DNA of 64,000 bases from Strigops habroptila (Eukaryota; Chordata; Aves; Psittaciformes; Psittacidae): contig NC_044291.2 in NCBI RefSeq assembly GCF_004027225.2, positions 9,036,707 through 9,100,706 of the forward strand, in the 5' to 3' direction. This document shows positions 1-11,700 of this stretch, piece after piece; the stretch's first letter is position 1, and the number at the start of each line of letters is the position of its first letter. Below the pieces are notes generated by a model, which was not told where the DNA came from, did no database searches, and worked only from the letters and a program-made list of their open reading frames with translations. Position numbers and translations under genes: made by a program.

Positions 1-1551
1 GAAGGGAGCATACCCTGGTTACACCATCCCTTAGCACACAAGGGCATCTGCCTGCAGATGTTTTTCCACTTGCAAATCAACTGAACGCCCAGGCTGCCAC
101 GTTTCTGTGAAAAACAACCTCTCCTTCCTGGGAAGGCAACTGTTGTTGGGGCTCACACAGTTGGATAGGTCAACCAGCTGAGGGTGGCAGGAGTGAAGCT
201 CCCTTTTGTGGTCCTCACAGCTTACCCCAGGAGAAATTAATAGAGAAGCTGGCAGACACTGGCGTTTGCAATGGGCAAAGAGAGAAAATAATAAAGGCCG
301 TCAGGCTGTCAAAGAGGATTTTTAGCAACCAGTACTCATGTTAATACTCTGACCTAGTTTCTGAAAGGCCTATATAAGGAAGAATATTCTCCACTGAGCA
401 AGCAGCTAGTAAGCAGTGCCAGCATTTAAGAGTTTGGAGTGCATCAGTTCTGAGATTCAGTTATCTCTTCCTGGAAAGAAATAAAGCACAGAAAACAGAC
501 ACTCTTCAAAAAAAAAATAATCCACTCCCCATCCATTTCTAACAAAACCTTTGCATCTCAGCAATGATGTGAGTTGGCACCATGAACCCAAAGACATTGC
601 TGTGTTTGCCCACTTGTGGGTAAACTGCCAGATGAACTTCATGGGAAATAAAAATTCCCCCCCTCAAATTACCACAGCTTATTTTAATGGCGTTTCTGCA
701 AACACACATCCCTTTGAGCCACATGTAGGTACAAGTGGCCAGGAGCGCAGCCTTGGCACCATACTCTCTTTTTCTTTACGGTTTAAGCCTTAAGCCTACA
801 ACCTCTGTGGGTAGGTCCAAGTGGGGCAGAAAGGCCTCTTACATCGGCCAGTGTGACCACCCTCTGGAAGCCACCCATGACTTTGGGAGCCTTCGTTTCC
901 CCTTGGCCAATGTGAGATGTTTCAAGGCTTCTTTCTTCAGCCAGAGTTAGCTGCAGACACCTTCTCTTTGACTTCTAGTGGGGCCGAAGGTGCTCAGCAA
1001 ATTATTAGAAAGTTTCTAAAGTCTGGACTTCAGAAAGTAGGAAACCTAGAGCTGTTGCCCAAATCTGGTCATTTGGGGACAGTTTTAGCATCTGGCAGCA
1101 CTTATTTCACTGCTTACGTTGGTTCTGTGTGTACAACAACAAATGGTGTTATTGCTAATTTACTACATTGATGACTACACAGTTAGTCCTTGTAAAGAGT
1201 CACAAGATTATTTTTCATGTCACTATCCTTTCAAGAGATGCTTCATATGTTGTAGTGTAAGAGATACCATAGTGTTTCACTGCTTCTTATCAAGAAATAG
1301 ACATACCAGAAATTACACAGAAATGCCTTCCCTTTTTGAGAGCCCCAAGTGCCTTTCTGTTGACTGAGGTACACAAACATCGAAACGGCTTGCTCCTCAG
1401 GATGAGGTTGTTTTCAAGACCACTTGGAGAAAGTAAAACCCCGTTGTGGTTGGGGAAGAGAGATGTTCTGTTTCATTAACCATGGAATATCACTGATTCT
1501 ATGACTTGCTTGCTTTCACCTTAGGTGAACACTTATGGAAGAAGACTTTCC

Positions 1552-1580
1552 TTTGCTTCTATAATTTGCTTCTATAATTT
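1552..1580 (+). repeat. 13-bp tandem repeat, two copies
   Basis: The unit TTTGCTTCTATAA occurs at 1552-1564 and 1565-1577, followed by TTT. A small local duplication. Confidence 0.7.
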
Positions 1581-4500
1581 CAAGAAAGCATAGCCAGATA
1601 TAGATGTTTTCCAGGGACATGTTAGGATGGGGGAGAGGGCAAAATAAGAGCTACTTACTGCCCTTCTGTGCTTTACGTGTTTTCCTAATCTTTCTTCTTC
1701 TTCTATTAAATATTTCTTCTTATAGAGAAATCTGCTATTAAACACTTCCTATTGGAACCTCTCAAACACCCTGCGACAGCAGTCCCACGACAGACCTCCT
1801 CACTCCTGGGGATTTCCACTTTATCTGTGTCAAAACCCCATCACAGAGGCGTGAAATGCCCAGTTCAATACATACAGAAAACACTGCCAAAGCTGAAAGC
1901 ATCATCGCCTTCCTCCCTTGACCGCCATCCCCATTGCTTCAGCCATGCGAGCATCTGCTCTTGTCCTCAGCTCTCTCCTGCTTGAGGCACAGGGGTTGGA
2001 ATGAGCTCAGCACACAGACAGGGGACTGTCTGAATCCTTCCTACGGTGCTGCTGTAATAGTTTCCACTGTGAAAAAAGAAGAAAAAGAACTCTAAAGCTT
2101 GCTTTTTTTCCCAAAATAATATAAAATAGCGAGCCCCAGGGGAACATATGACACAACCATCTCCCTCCTCCTGTTCTTACTGCATCATCTTGTACAACAC
2201 ATGCTGCCTGGTGGGAGGACCTCTGAGAGGAATTTGCCACAAGTAAAACTAACCACATTTATCATGCAGCTCCATAAGAATCTATCTTATCAGTGTGTTA
2301 AACCCCTCGGTGTAGCATGCTCGCTGCAGCTACACACAGACAAGCTGACCATGGCAGTGCTACAAGTGTTTGTCCCTCGCTAACATTTCACACCACCTAC
2401 CTGTTTATTAACTCTTTAAAGCACTTGTGGGTTTCTGTAACAGTGCAAAACAAGAACTGTCCCTAGATTCTCAGGAAACCACAGAAAACCACACCAGAAG
2501 TCTCTCAGCTAGGCTGAAGTGTGTTCTCACCATGCCTGCCTCTATAGGGATCGGGGCACTAATACAGATCAAAAGAAAAACTGACCTGGCATGAGCTGAA
2601 ATGAAACCAAAAAACCTACCTCAGCCCTTTTAACAAGTAAATATTGTTTCATTTTAATTTTGCTTCATAGCTTGCTTTAATTTCAATTAAGCCAGCAGAT
2701 TTATTGCCATTCAAAGACTGCATTCAAATACCCCTTGGGATTTCCTGCTCTTGGATAAGCCTCTGACAGCAAAGCAGGGATGCTCAATGTCTCCCACCGG
2801 GTGTGGAGGGCTGCATCCCTCCCAGCTCTCCATGCAGCAGATGAGGTGCGCAGTTCTGGTCCCCCATGGGGACAGGCAGGGAGTCCTATGCCACTTCTTC
2901 CCAGGAACTCCTGAAACAGCTACATGCAGTAAGGCAGAGAAACGCCTCTGAAAAGTGTCCATTTCTCCCTCTTGATTGCAAAGTAAAGAGATAGGAAAGA
3001 GCACTATAAAATACTGAATGCTTGGAGGCAGCAAGCCAGAGATGGATCCAGTTCTTTATCTAACAAGTCTAAGGAGCACCCCAGGAAAATAAACCCTTCA
3101 AAGCATTTAAAATAAATGAAAAGAACATTTGCTTTATACATAGTGTGATGAAATCATGGATCTCATTGTCACAGTGCCTAAGTGGGCTCAGATAGGAATT
3201 AGATAATAACTTAGGCAATGCCCACTATATCTTGCCTGTTGCTTGTACTTTCTCCCAAAGCATCTTTCAGTTAATTACTGTGCTTGTAGGTGGTGTGTTG
3301 GGCTCATGGAATTTGGTCTGACTCAGTACAGTGCTCTGACTCACTGTCAGTGACCAAAGGCAGTGGGTGCTGACATATCTGTTGTTTCATTAAGTGGCTC
3401 TTGACAATTTGCATCCACCAGCTCCAGAATGGTTTTATTTTACACCTTTCTAGTGCTTAATTCTGCTGCTGTTGTTTCTAGCATATAAATAAGACTACAG
3501 CTCTCTCCTTATCCAACTAATATGGAAAGGGTTGTTGAGCTCTCACAGAGCCCAGGTCATAAGTGGTTGAATTCACAGACTTATCTGATGGGTACTCATC
3601 CTGTAAAAGTGAGTCCCAGGGAGGGAATTTTAACTTGCAGTTTTCAGGAAATGGTTATCAAGTATTTTCCTACCCTTTAATGCATTTTATGGTATTCTGG
3701 TTTATGCATACTATTTAATAATAATGATTTCTTGAGTACAGGAGAAGGTTGTTCAAATCTGTGGTCTGAATTACTCAGAGAGGGAGATCATATCTACACT
3801 TATTATGGTGTGCATTGGTACCTTAATCATCCAATTAATAGATGAGGAACAATGTCTCTGTCACCTAGCTCAGGTTTTGGTATGAACAGAACCAGTCAGA
3901 AGTGCAATTACTCTTGAACTGTCTCAACCACTGTTTACTCTTGTCTAATTCCAGTGTTTCAGCACTCCAAAAATTTTTGGCACTTGTGGTTTTGGAGCAA
4001 AATTCAACTCAAATTCATAAACTGTCTTGGCCAACCCAGAAGTGCCTTTTCCAACGAACTGATGACTCATTGAACCATTTTCTCCCACCTTTAGAGTCAC
4101 AGCATTTCATGGAATTGGGTTCTTTGCTCAGAGAGATGGCTATCACATCCGACTCCACCATAGGAGTGTTGAAAGCACAGGCTGAGGGCTGTGCAACTGT
4201 CTAGACTATCTTCTGTGGTAACTTGAACACTTGTGGTACCTCCTCTTCTACCCTGCTTCAATTAGTCCAGCAGATTTATTACCTTTCAAAGACTGCATTC
4301 AGCAAACTATTTCCCAGGGTTAAATTTACCAGACGTTGCAGTCGCCTTATGATTAGGATGCGCTTTGATTTGTGGGTCCATCATGTGCTTCATCATTTTG
4401 CTTTCCACATGACTTGTTTCCCTTCTGTTACACAGCTGTCAGGATAAACATTTAGATTTTAACATTATAAAAGAGGTAATAAGTCTTCCTTTTTTTGTGG

Positions 4501-4901
4501 AGAACCAGTGTCCCAACATCTTGTTTTAATCAGAAAAATGGTTCCCAAACCCAAAATTTCCCAATGAAATAAAGCACAGTCACCTGTGTCTGTCTGCTGC
4601 TCTGCTGGAGTGCTCACTGGAGGAGCTGCCTGACCTCTGCCTGCCTCCATCCCCAGTTGCCTGTAGAGATGGGTACCTGCTCCTCATGCCCAGATCACAT
4701 GAAGCCTGCCCAAGCTGTGCCCTCAGCCATCTCCCCACACTGCTGCTTACTCTTCTCCAAAGTGGAAGGATGAGCAGCAGTGCTGGGGCTGGGTCTTCCC
4801 TGCTCCTCCAAGCCATGTATCGCATCCCGTGCCCACATAGTGACTCACCATGGGTTGTACTGTTCAGTGCTTGTGCATCACCCTGGCACAGCTGCTGCTG
4901 T

Positions 4902-4968
4902 CCCCACTATGCTGCCTTTACCCCACTGCACTGCCTTTATCCCAATGCACTGCCTTTACCCCATTCAC
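4902..4968 (+). repeat. 19-bp minisatellite, about 3.5 copies
   Basis: The unit CCCCACTGCACTGCCTTTA occurs at 4902-4920, 4921-4939 and 4940-4958, with a few substitutions, then a partial fourth copy. The 19-bp period shifts the frame in each copy, so it is unlikely to be coding. Confidence 0.85.
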
Positions 4969-5053
4969 CTCTTATTCTCCGTTCTTCTTCAGTCGTGCAG
5001 TCATATGTGTGAATATCCTGCCCAGTTCTGGACCATATCCATACAGTCTCTTC

Positions 5054-5220
5054 ACAGAATCATAGAATAGTTTGAGTTGCAAGAGACCTACAAAGGCCAT
5101 CTAGTCCAGCCCCCCACTCCCTTACATTGACATTCATCACAGGCACCTCATGGCTATCCTATCCCCCCAGCAACCTCCTCCAGCCATCTGCCATCCCCAA
5201 GTGCTGCATCAAGAGGGGCT
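5054..5220 (-). repeat. CR1 LINE 3' fragment
   Basis: The left end begins CAGAATCATAGAATAG and then resembles the CR1 3' UTR complement (GAGTTGCAAGAGACC..., CATCTAGTCCAGCC). The element's 3' end therefore faces left and it lies on the minus strand. Similarity fades after about 70 bp, and the right boundary is approximate. It is an old, diverged copy. Confidence 0.7.
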
Positions 5221-6352
5221 GAAGCGTCTCCCTTGCTAGCAAGGCAGCCCAGTCTCTTCTTGCTTTAATACAGTCACAGACATTGCAGCAGCTCATGTGT
5301 GATCTGTGCCTGCATTGTGAATATTCATGAACCTTGGGTGGCCCTATGCTCCTTTTCCAGGGCATTTGACAGTGTTCCCAAGTGAGATGTAGTCATGGCA
5401 GAAGTATGGAGCCCTGGCTCTAAGTGATGCCATGGCAGACTTGACTTCATGAAGAGCATCCTTTCCATTCCCGTGGACACACAAACTTAATCTTTCAGCC
5501 ACTTAATCCCTCACCTATCTACAGCTCCTTACAGCTCCTTACTTCTCCAGCTTTTCCTATATTCTGCCTACTTTACCTGTCTGCAAGGCCCTGACCCCTC
5601 TTCCCATGTATTTATGCACCATCATCCAATCCTTATTGCACTGAGGTGTCTCTTTGGGAAGCAAAGTAAATCAATCTTTTTTCAAATCATTACGAAATTT
5701 GTTAGATTGGCAGTAAAGGGAAACCTTCCTGAATTGCTGAATGAAAGTGCCAACAGAGTTTGCTATCACTGGAGAACCACTGGTAATGCAAATATTTCAT
5801 CAGGATCTAGCTTCTGTGTTTGGGTTGTAATGCTGCCATTTAAGACTAACTAACTCCTATTCGGAAACAAAAATAATCCTAGAAAGTCCCTTTCTCCACC
5901 ACCAAAATGTAACAAATGAAGATCAAAGGGCTATTTTTTCCCATAGTTTCAAGTTGAATAAATACATTGAATAAATAAAATCATAGTGAGTGGAGTGTTC
6001 CAAAGCAAAATATCACTTTAATAGAAAAAGAGTCCGAAATTGCTAAACTTGTGGCTTTCAATTTTATTAAAGTGTAAGGATTGTTTTCATTTTCTGGAAA
6101 GTTGTATCAGAATGGCCATCTTTTTGAAAAATGGCTTTGCTTTTAAAGAAGCAGCAGTTTTGAGAGGAGGGGAATCCACTGTGATATTTCCAACTATCTG
6201 CATGCCATTTTGGACTCGAAAGACCAGAGCCCTGAGGTGAGAACTGACACAGACCTGCAGTATGACTGTCACAGCCCTTTCTTCAGGCTGGAGCTTCCCT
6301 GACGATTCAGGTTGCTCTTAAGGTCACTCTAGAGCCTGCACTGGCCAAATAT

Positions 6353-6487
6353 CACAGATTCATAGAATCATGGAATGGGTTGGGTTGGAAAGGACCTTAA
6401 GATCATGCAGTTCCAACCCCATCGGCAGGGACTCCTCACACTAGACCATGTCAACCAAGGCTCTGTCCAACCTGGCCTTGAAGAATA
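6353..6487 (-). repeat. CR1 LINE 3' fragment
   Basis: It starts with the CATAGAATCATGGAATGG type of tail complement, followed by GGTTGGAAAGGACC and TTAAGATCATGCAGTTCC. It continues through the GACCATGTCAACCAAGG and CCAACCTGGCCTTGAA segments typical of the CR1 3' end. Minus strand, strongly 5' truncated. Confidence 0.9.
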
Positions 6488-8679
6488 TCCACAATAAACC
6501 CCAAATATGCCATGGCACCCATAGGATTAAGGTTACCTTGTGTTTGGTGAACATACTGGCACATATCTACCAGCAATCACTTGCTGAGCCTCTCCCCCAT
6601 GCCTGGAGCACACCTGGGGATGCAGAAATGCTGTGGTTGCCCCAGGAGCCCCATCTCAGAGTCCCTGCTCCTGCTGGTCCTCCCTTTCCATCTCCCCAAA
6701 GCCAGACCTGCTCCCTGCAGGACCATCCTTGATGCACCAGCACTTAAGAGCTTTGGGGCTGCTCCAGGCAAGCAAGGGCAGTTCATGCACTTTTAGGATG
6801 GAAGACAGAGCCTTAAAGATGAGATAACCAGTGCTCCGAGCTTTTGCTTCCTATCAGGTTTTGCATCTCCTCTTCAGGCTGCAGAAGACTGCTTTGTAAT
6901 ATGTAGAGCAACCAATACCGTGTGTTTCCATCGCTACCTGTTACGACAACACAAGCAAAGCTCTGTCAAGGCTAAAAGGCTTCCTTACATAAGTGCACTG
7001 ATAAGCCTGTCTAGCTGCTTATTGCTGCTTTTATGTCTCGTTGCTAGTTTTTAGAATTTTAGGTCTTTGTGTCTTTGCCTGATCTGCTTTTTGGCAACAA
7101 AAATGCTTACAGGAGTGTTGATAGTATCGCAACGCAACAATAATCACAGCCACAGAGTCGTGGATTGGCTGTGCTGTCCCTCCTTCACCCTGAGGAGGGT
7201 GGAAGATGAGTGGAAGACCTATATTTGGGTTGTGGCTAGCCTATACCTGGTATGTCACAGCCCAGCCCCTGCCCTCCTGCACTTCATATTGACTAATAAT
7301 AACAAAAACTACTTTGTGAGCTGTTTACCACCCACGTGTATCTATCTCCTCTAAAAAGCCCCAGAGGAAATAACATGAATTAGCAGGCTTTTTCTATTTA
7401 TAAACAGAAAAAACCATGATTCCTAGTAATAAAAGAGAGAGATGTTTATCTGCTATGTCAGAAATGTTGAGTCGGGTTTTTGAAATTCCAAATGTGAAGT
7501 TTCCTTTGCTTGTGTCAAAGTTGTTTCGTCTTTGCTCACAACCTACACCACCACCTCCTCTTTTTCATTATCTTCACCTCACTCCTTCTCTCATTCCTTG
7601 CCTTGCCTGGCTGCATGTGAAAGGACTGCTGAGGCTCAGTCAGCATGACAGCAAAAACCCACTGATACAAAGGCTCATGGAGCTTTTCGTTGGCCCATGA
7701 TGCTTCTGTAAACTGTTTAAGTTCGTGGTAGAAAACCACTGCAGCTGCATGGATCTCACTTGTCTGGTGTATCTGCCAAAGGCTTTGGAAAGAAGCAGGG
7801 TCTTCTTGCTCCATTAGTCATTTCTCCATCCTCTGCCTCACTTTGTGTGTAAAATGGTAAAAATCAGGTAGACCTTTCTTGTAAAAGGATTTGAGCTCTG
7901 GGGTGGAAGAAGTATATTGAGCTCTGAGGTTCAAGTATTTTGCAATAGACCCAAAGGCCTTAGTAGGTCCTTTTGCTCAGTGCTGGCTTCAAACATTCCT
8001 CTTCCCAAAGCATTCACAGAAGCAGCAGCAAAGTGCAGAGCAAGCGTTGGTGGCTTCACTTGCAGAGCAGTCATCTGCTCCCCTCCCACCCTCTTCTCTT
8101 AAGCTTTGGCCTAAGAAACTCCAGGCAAAGTCATTATTGTCTCATCTAAAATTATCCTCCACTTTCAAGGGATGCTGACAGATGGTGAGGCTGTATGTTC
8201 ACACAGCTCCCAGCCGGGTGAGTATTCTGCTTCCCTCCCGGAACTGCTGGGAAAGTGGGACACAGCAGGTGCCATGGCACTGGTCAGACAGGATGGCTGT
8301 GGCAGAGACCAGAGCTGAAATCTGATTTCTTTTCAGTCTGAGTATTACCCACAGGCCAACCTCCTCTAGAAAACAGGCAAAGCAAAACAAAACAAACCAG
8401 CATGTTAAGACACATCCTGAAACTGCCTCAGTACTTTTGACAGTGGCCACAGAGCAATAGGATATTTTTGCATCTGAGTGGGTGCCTCTAACTTTCAATT
8501 GTTTTCTGAGTTTTTATTCATTCAAAGCACTCTTTGAGGCTGCACTTTGCAGTTTCCCATCCTGCATGTTCTGAGAAACATCCTCTGTTGAACATTTTCC
8601 CTGTTAAACTGTGGCAGTGTAAGGAAATGATTTGGGGTCTAGAAATAACTTTACCATAGGAAATCTGAGGAATTTTGTT

Positions 8680-8724
8680 TATTTATCATTATTATTTTAT
8701 TTATTTACTTTATTTATTTATTCA
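8680..8724 (+). repeat. TTTA-rich simple repeat
   Basis: Imperfect TTTA/TTAT units (TTTATTTATCATTATTATTT, then TTTATTTATTCA). Simple-sequence DNA, intergenic. Confidence 0.7.
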
Positions 8725-11700
8725 GACTGAGGAAAGAAGAAAATTTGAACCTAAGTCCATATGGATATAAGGAAAGAAAAGTTCTGACTAGTGGAAATGA
8801 GTTAATGACAGATGAGGTGAAAGAAAAAAACCCAACACAAGGCTTTCCACTTCTCTGTCTTTCTGACTGATTCTCTGTCAGTCCAACAGAAAAGAGAAGC
8901 AAATCTGTGAGACTGAAGTTAGTTAAACATTACCATGACACCTTGAAAGAAATGGCAGGTCCATCGTGACTTGCAGACTTTGAAATGAAAGCTAGCTGTC
9001 TTTTAAAATGAAATCTTCCAGTCTATTTGAATTTCCTGGTTCAGTAGCGCTCGATAAGGTAATTTCTAAGGAATTCAGCAAGCGAATCAGTACTGATGTA
9101 CCCTGGGTGACAGAATTGGCTCAGTAGGTGAGACACAGCCTTCGGTAACGTATCCAGCATAAATACACACATTTGCTTATAGATCACTAAAAACGCATTA
9201 AGTTTCAAGACAAAATGTCTGCAGTATAATATGTCTGTAGTGCTACCTATTCTTCATCTCACTCCCATTTTCATTTGTCTACTGTTTGACTGTCATGAAT
9301 TCAAGGCTAAATCTATCCTTTATATGCACAGCCCTTGCACAGCCTGAGCTACCAAATGCTTGATGAGTTCCCTGTCCTGACTTAGAAATGATCCAAACTT
9401 TATTCTCTACTGGAATAAGCCACCGTTAATCAATGAGGACAAGACTAGAGTCTCAGTATTTTCCCAATCTCTTTAAACCCTGAGAAATAAAAGATATAAA
9501 CTTGTATATGCCATGCCTGCACCATGATTTCCCACCATGACAAACAAAATCCTTGTTTTTCATCTTCTGGGTATATATTCAAGGCTGAAACTATACTAAC
9601 ACAACCAATACAAAGGCTAAAACCAAGTCCAAAGCTCAAGGGAAATAAACCAATCTATTTTCACTTAAAACAAACTGGGGGTTCACACAGTGCAGAGAAC
9701 TGTCTCAGTGCAACCAAGCGTTTGATAGCAAAGACTGGTATTGTCAACCATTCTATTCCCAGTAGATAAAAGTGCATAGATAGCAATTCACAGTGCTTAA
9801 ACTTCATGCTTATCTTTTTTTCAGCCTCCATAAAACTTTCATAATGAAACCCCAAAAAACAAGGTGAAATGTATGGTTTCATCTGGAAACCATGAGCAAT
9901 TCTGTGGTTTTGCTTAGGTTTGGACTGAAACTAGCCCAAAGTACGTAGTTTCTTCTAGCTGAACTTCACCTAAAGATTTTTAATTCATTCATACCTGAAA
10001 CTGAGAGCAAAATGTAGAGGGCATGAATCCATATAGCTTAAAAGAAGGAAAAATGAAAAGAAACTGCAGGTCGGGTTTGCTGAGTTTATCACCACTTTGA
10101 GTTGCTTTGCATGGTGTTGGCTGCTGGCTCACTCAACTATGGACCCCACAACTCTTTGGCTACTTGTGAATTGTCACGTTCTTGTAGAGGTACCCATCTT
10201 TGAAGGCATGGCTGATGCTTGCCTTATGACATTCCTTCTACTTTGCCCAAATCAGCTAGAAATCCACATGTAGGCTGGCAGGCCTTCATCATGGAAAAAT
10301 CTAGGGAAAAAGTATGGAGAACTAGTACTGCTACAAAAGCCTTTGTTATTTGGTACAGTGGTTCATGTTAATGGTTTCTTTTGCTTGTCATTTGGGCATC
10401 TCAGTGTCCAACTCTTCTTCTGTGTAGGGTGAAAAACCTGCTTTTCCATCAGGAAAACCTGCTGTGTGTTGTATGCCCACGAAAGTACTAAGACATTTGC
10501 ACAAAGGCATCAAAGGAAAAACATAAAGGAAATTGTGGGGGTGGGATTCAAGAACAGACAAGATTAAATTTATCAGTCTGCATAAATTGAGACTGATATT
10601 GCTAGGATTCCTGGGTTACATTAATTCAAGAGAAGCTGAAATAGAAATGATATGAATATCAATGGGAATGCTGTGATTGGAATTACAGCAGAAACACCCA
10701 ATTTAATTCCACAGAGAGCAAACAAAACAGGATCCATGGTGGACAAGTCCTTCTTGTGGATAAGAAATCCAGCTTTGATAAAAGCCTTGTGCTTTTTTAA
10801 GGTAATTGTTCTAGCAAAATTCTGTCAGGTACAGTATTTTTCCAGACGGTTTCCTTTGTAGGGACAAAGAAGAACTGTCACTCAAGCCTGGTTATATTGA
10901 TTTTGCTTTTTCGTTCTCCTGTCACTTCTACATCTTATCTGGCTTATGTAAATGAGTAGCCAGTTTTTCCAGAGGTGATCATGCACTGGCAGTCACAGCT
11001 GTTGTGATGCAGTGATGCCTCAATTTCCTTATCCCACTGTTACCACTCCTCCCTGGATGCACCAAAATAAGACAGCTCTCAATCCCTCATCATCTCTGCT
11101 TGATGATGGCCTTGTATAGTTTCACTCACAGACGTGGTGCATTATGCTTATTTGGTGGCTGCTACCCTCGAAAGGGTGATGTAAAAGGTGGGTGTGATTT
11201 TTCACAAGAACCACGGTGATCAACCTCCCAGCCCTCTGCCTGCTAATGAGGCTCATAAGTCACAAGCACGCCCAGTCACTTCCCTGCCTTCAGCTATCTG
11301 AAAGATATCTAGACCAAGCAACTTGTCTGTTTCCATGATATAGGCTTGGGACACAAACATTACCAAACTGATTCACCCCACTTGACTCAACTATTTTAAT
11401 CTAGACTGAATCACCAAGAAAGCACGATCTAGCTAACAGAGATGCCTGCCTTCAGAATTGGTCTGGGGAGCTGAGAAATATTTCATCCAATGCACTTATG
11501 AAGATCTTGCCCCTTGTCAGTGAGTAAAGCTTGTGAGAAGCCAAGCAGCTCTGAAAATTCACTACAGAAAAATGCCCATCCCGAGCTGTACATTCACACA
11601 ACTGTAAATCAGTTTAACCATAAATTGCATAGGGCTGGGATCTGAACTGCTCTGTTTGGAGATGCTGATTGCAGCCAAGTGCTACACAGCTCCAAGGAGG

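Larger units (their letters stand above)
1..5053. other. Intergenic, no supported gene
   Basis: The open frames here are short, overlap each other on both strands and lack splice-site support or recognisable domains. Notable items are a TATA-like TATATAAGG at 370-378, a 13-bp tandem repeat (1552), a pair of dispersed 42-bp direct repeats (near 2685 and 4258) and a 19-bp minisatellite (4902). Confidence 0.65.
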
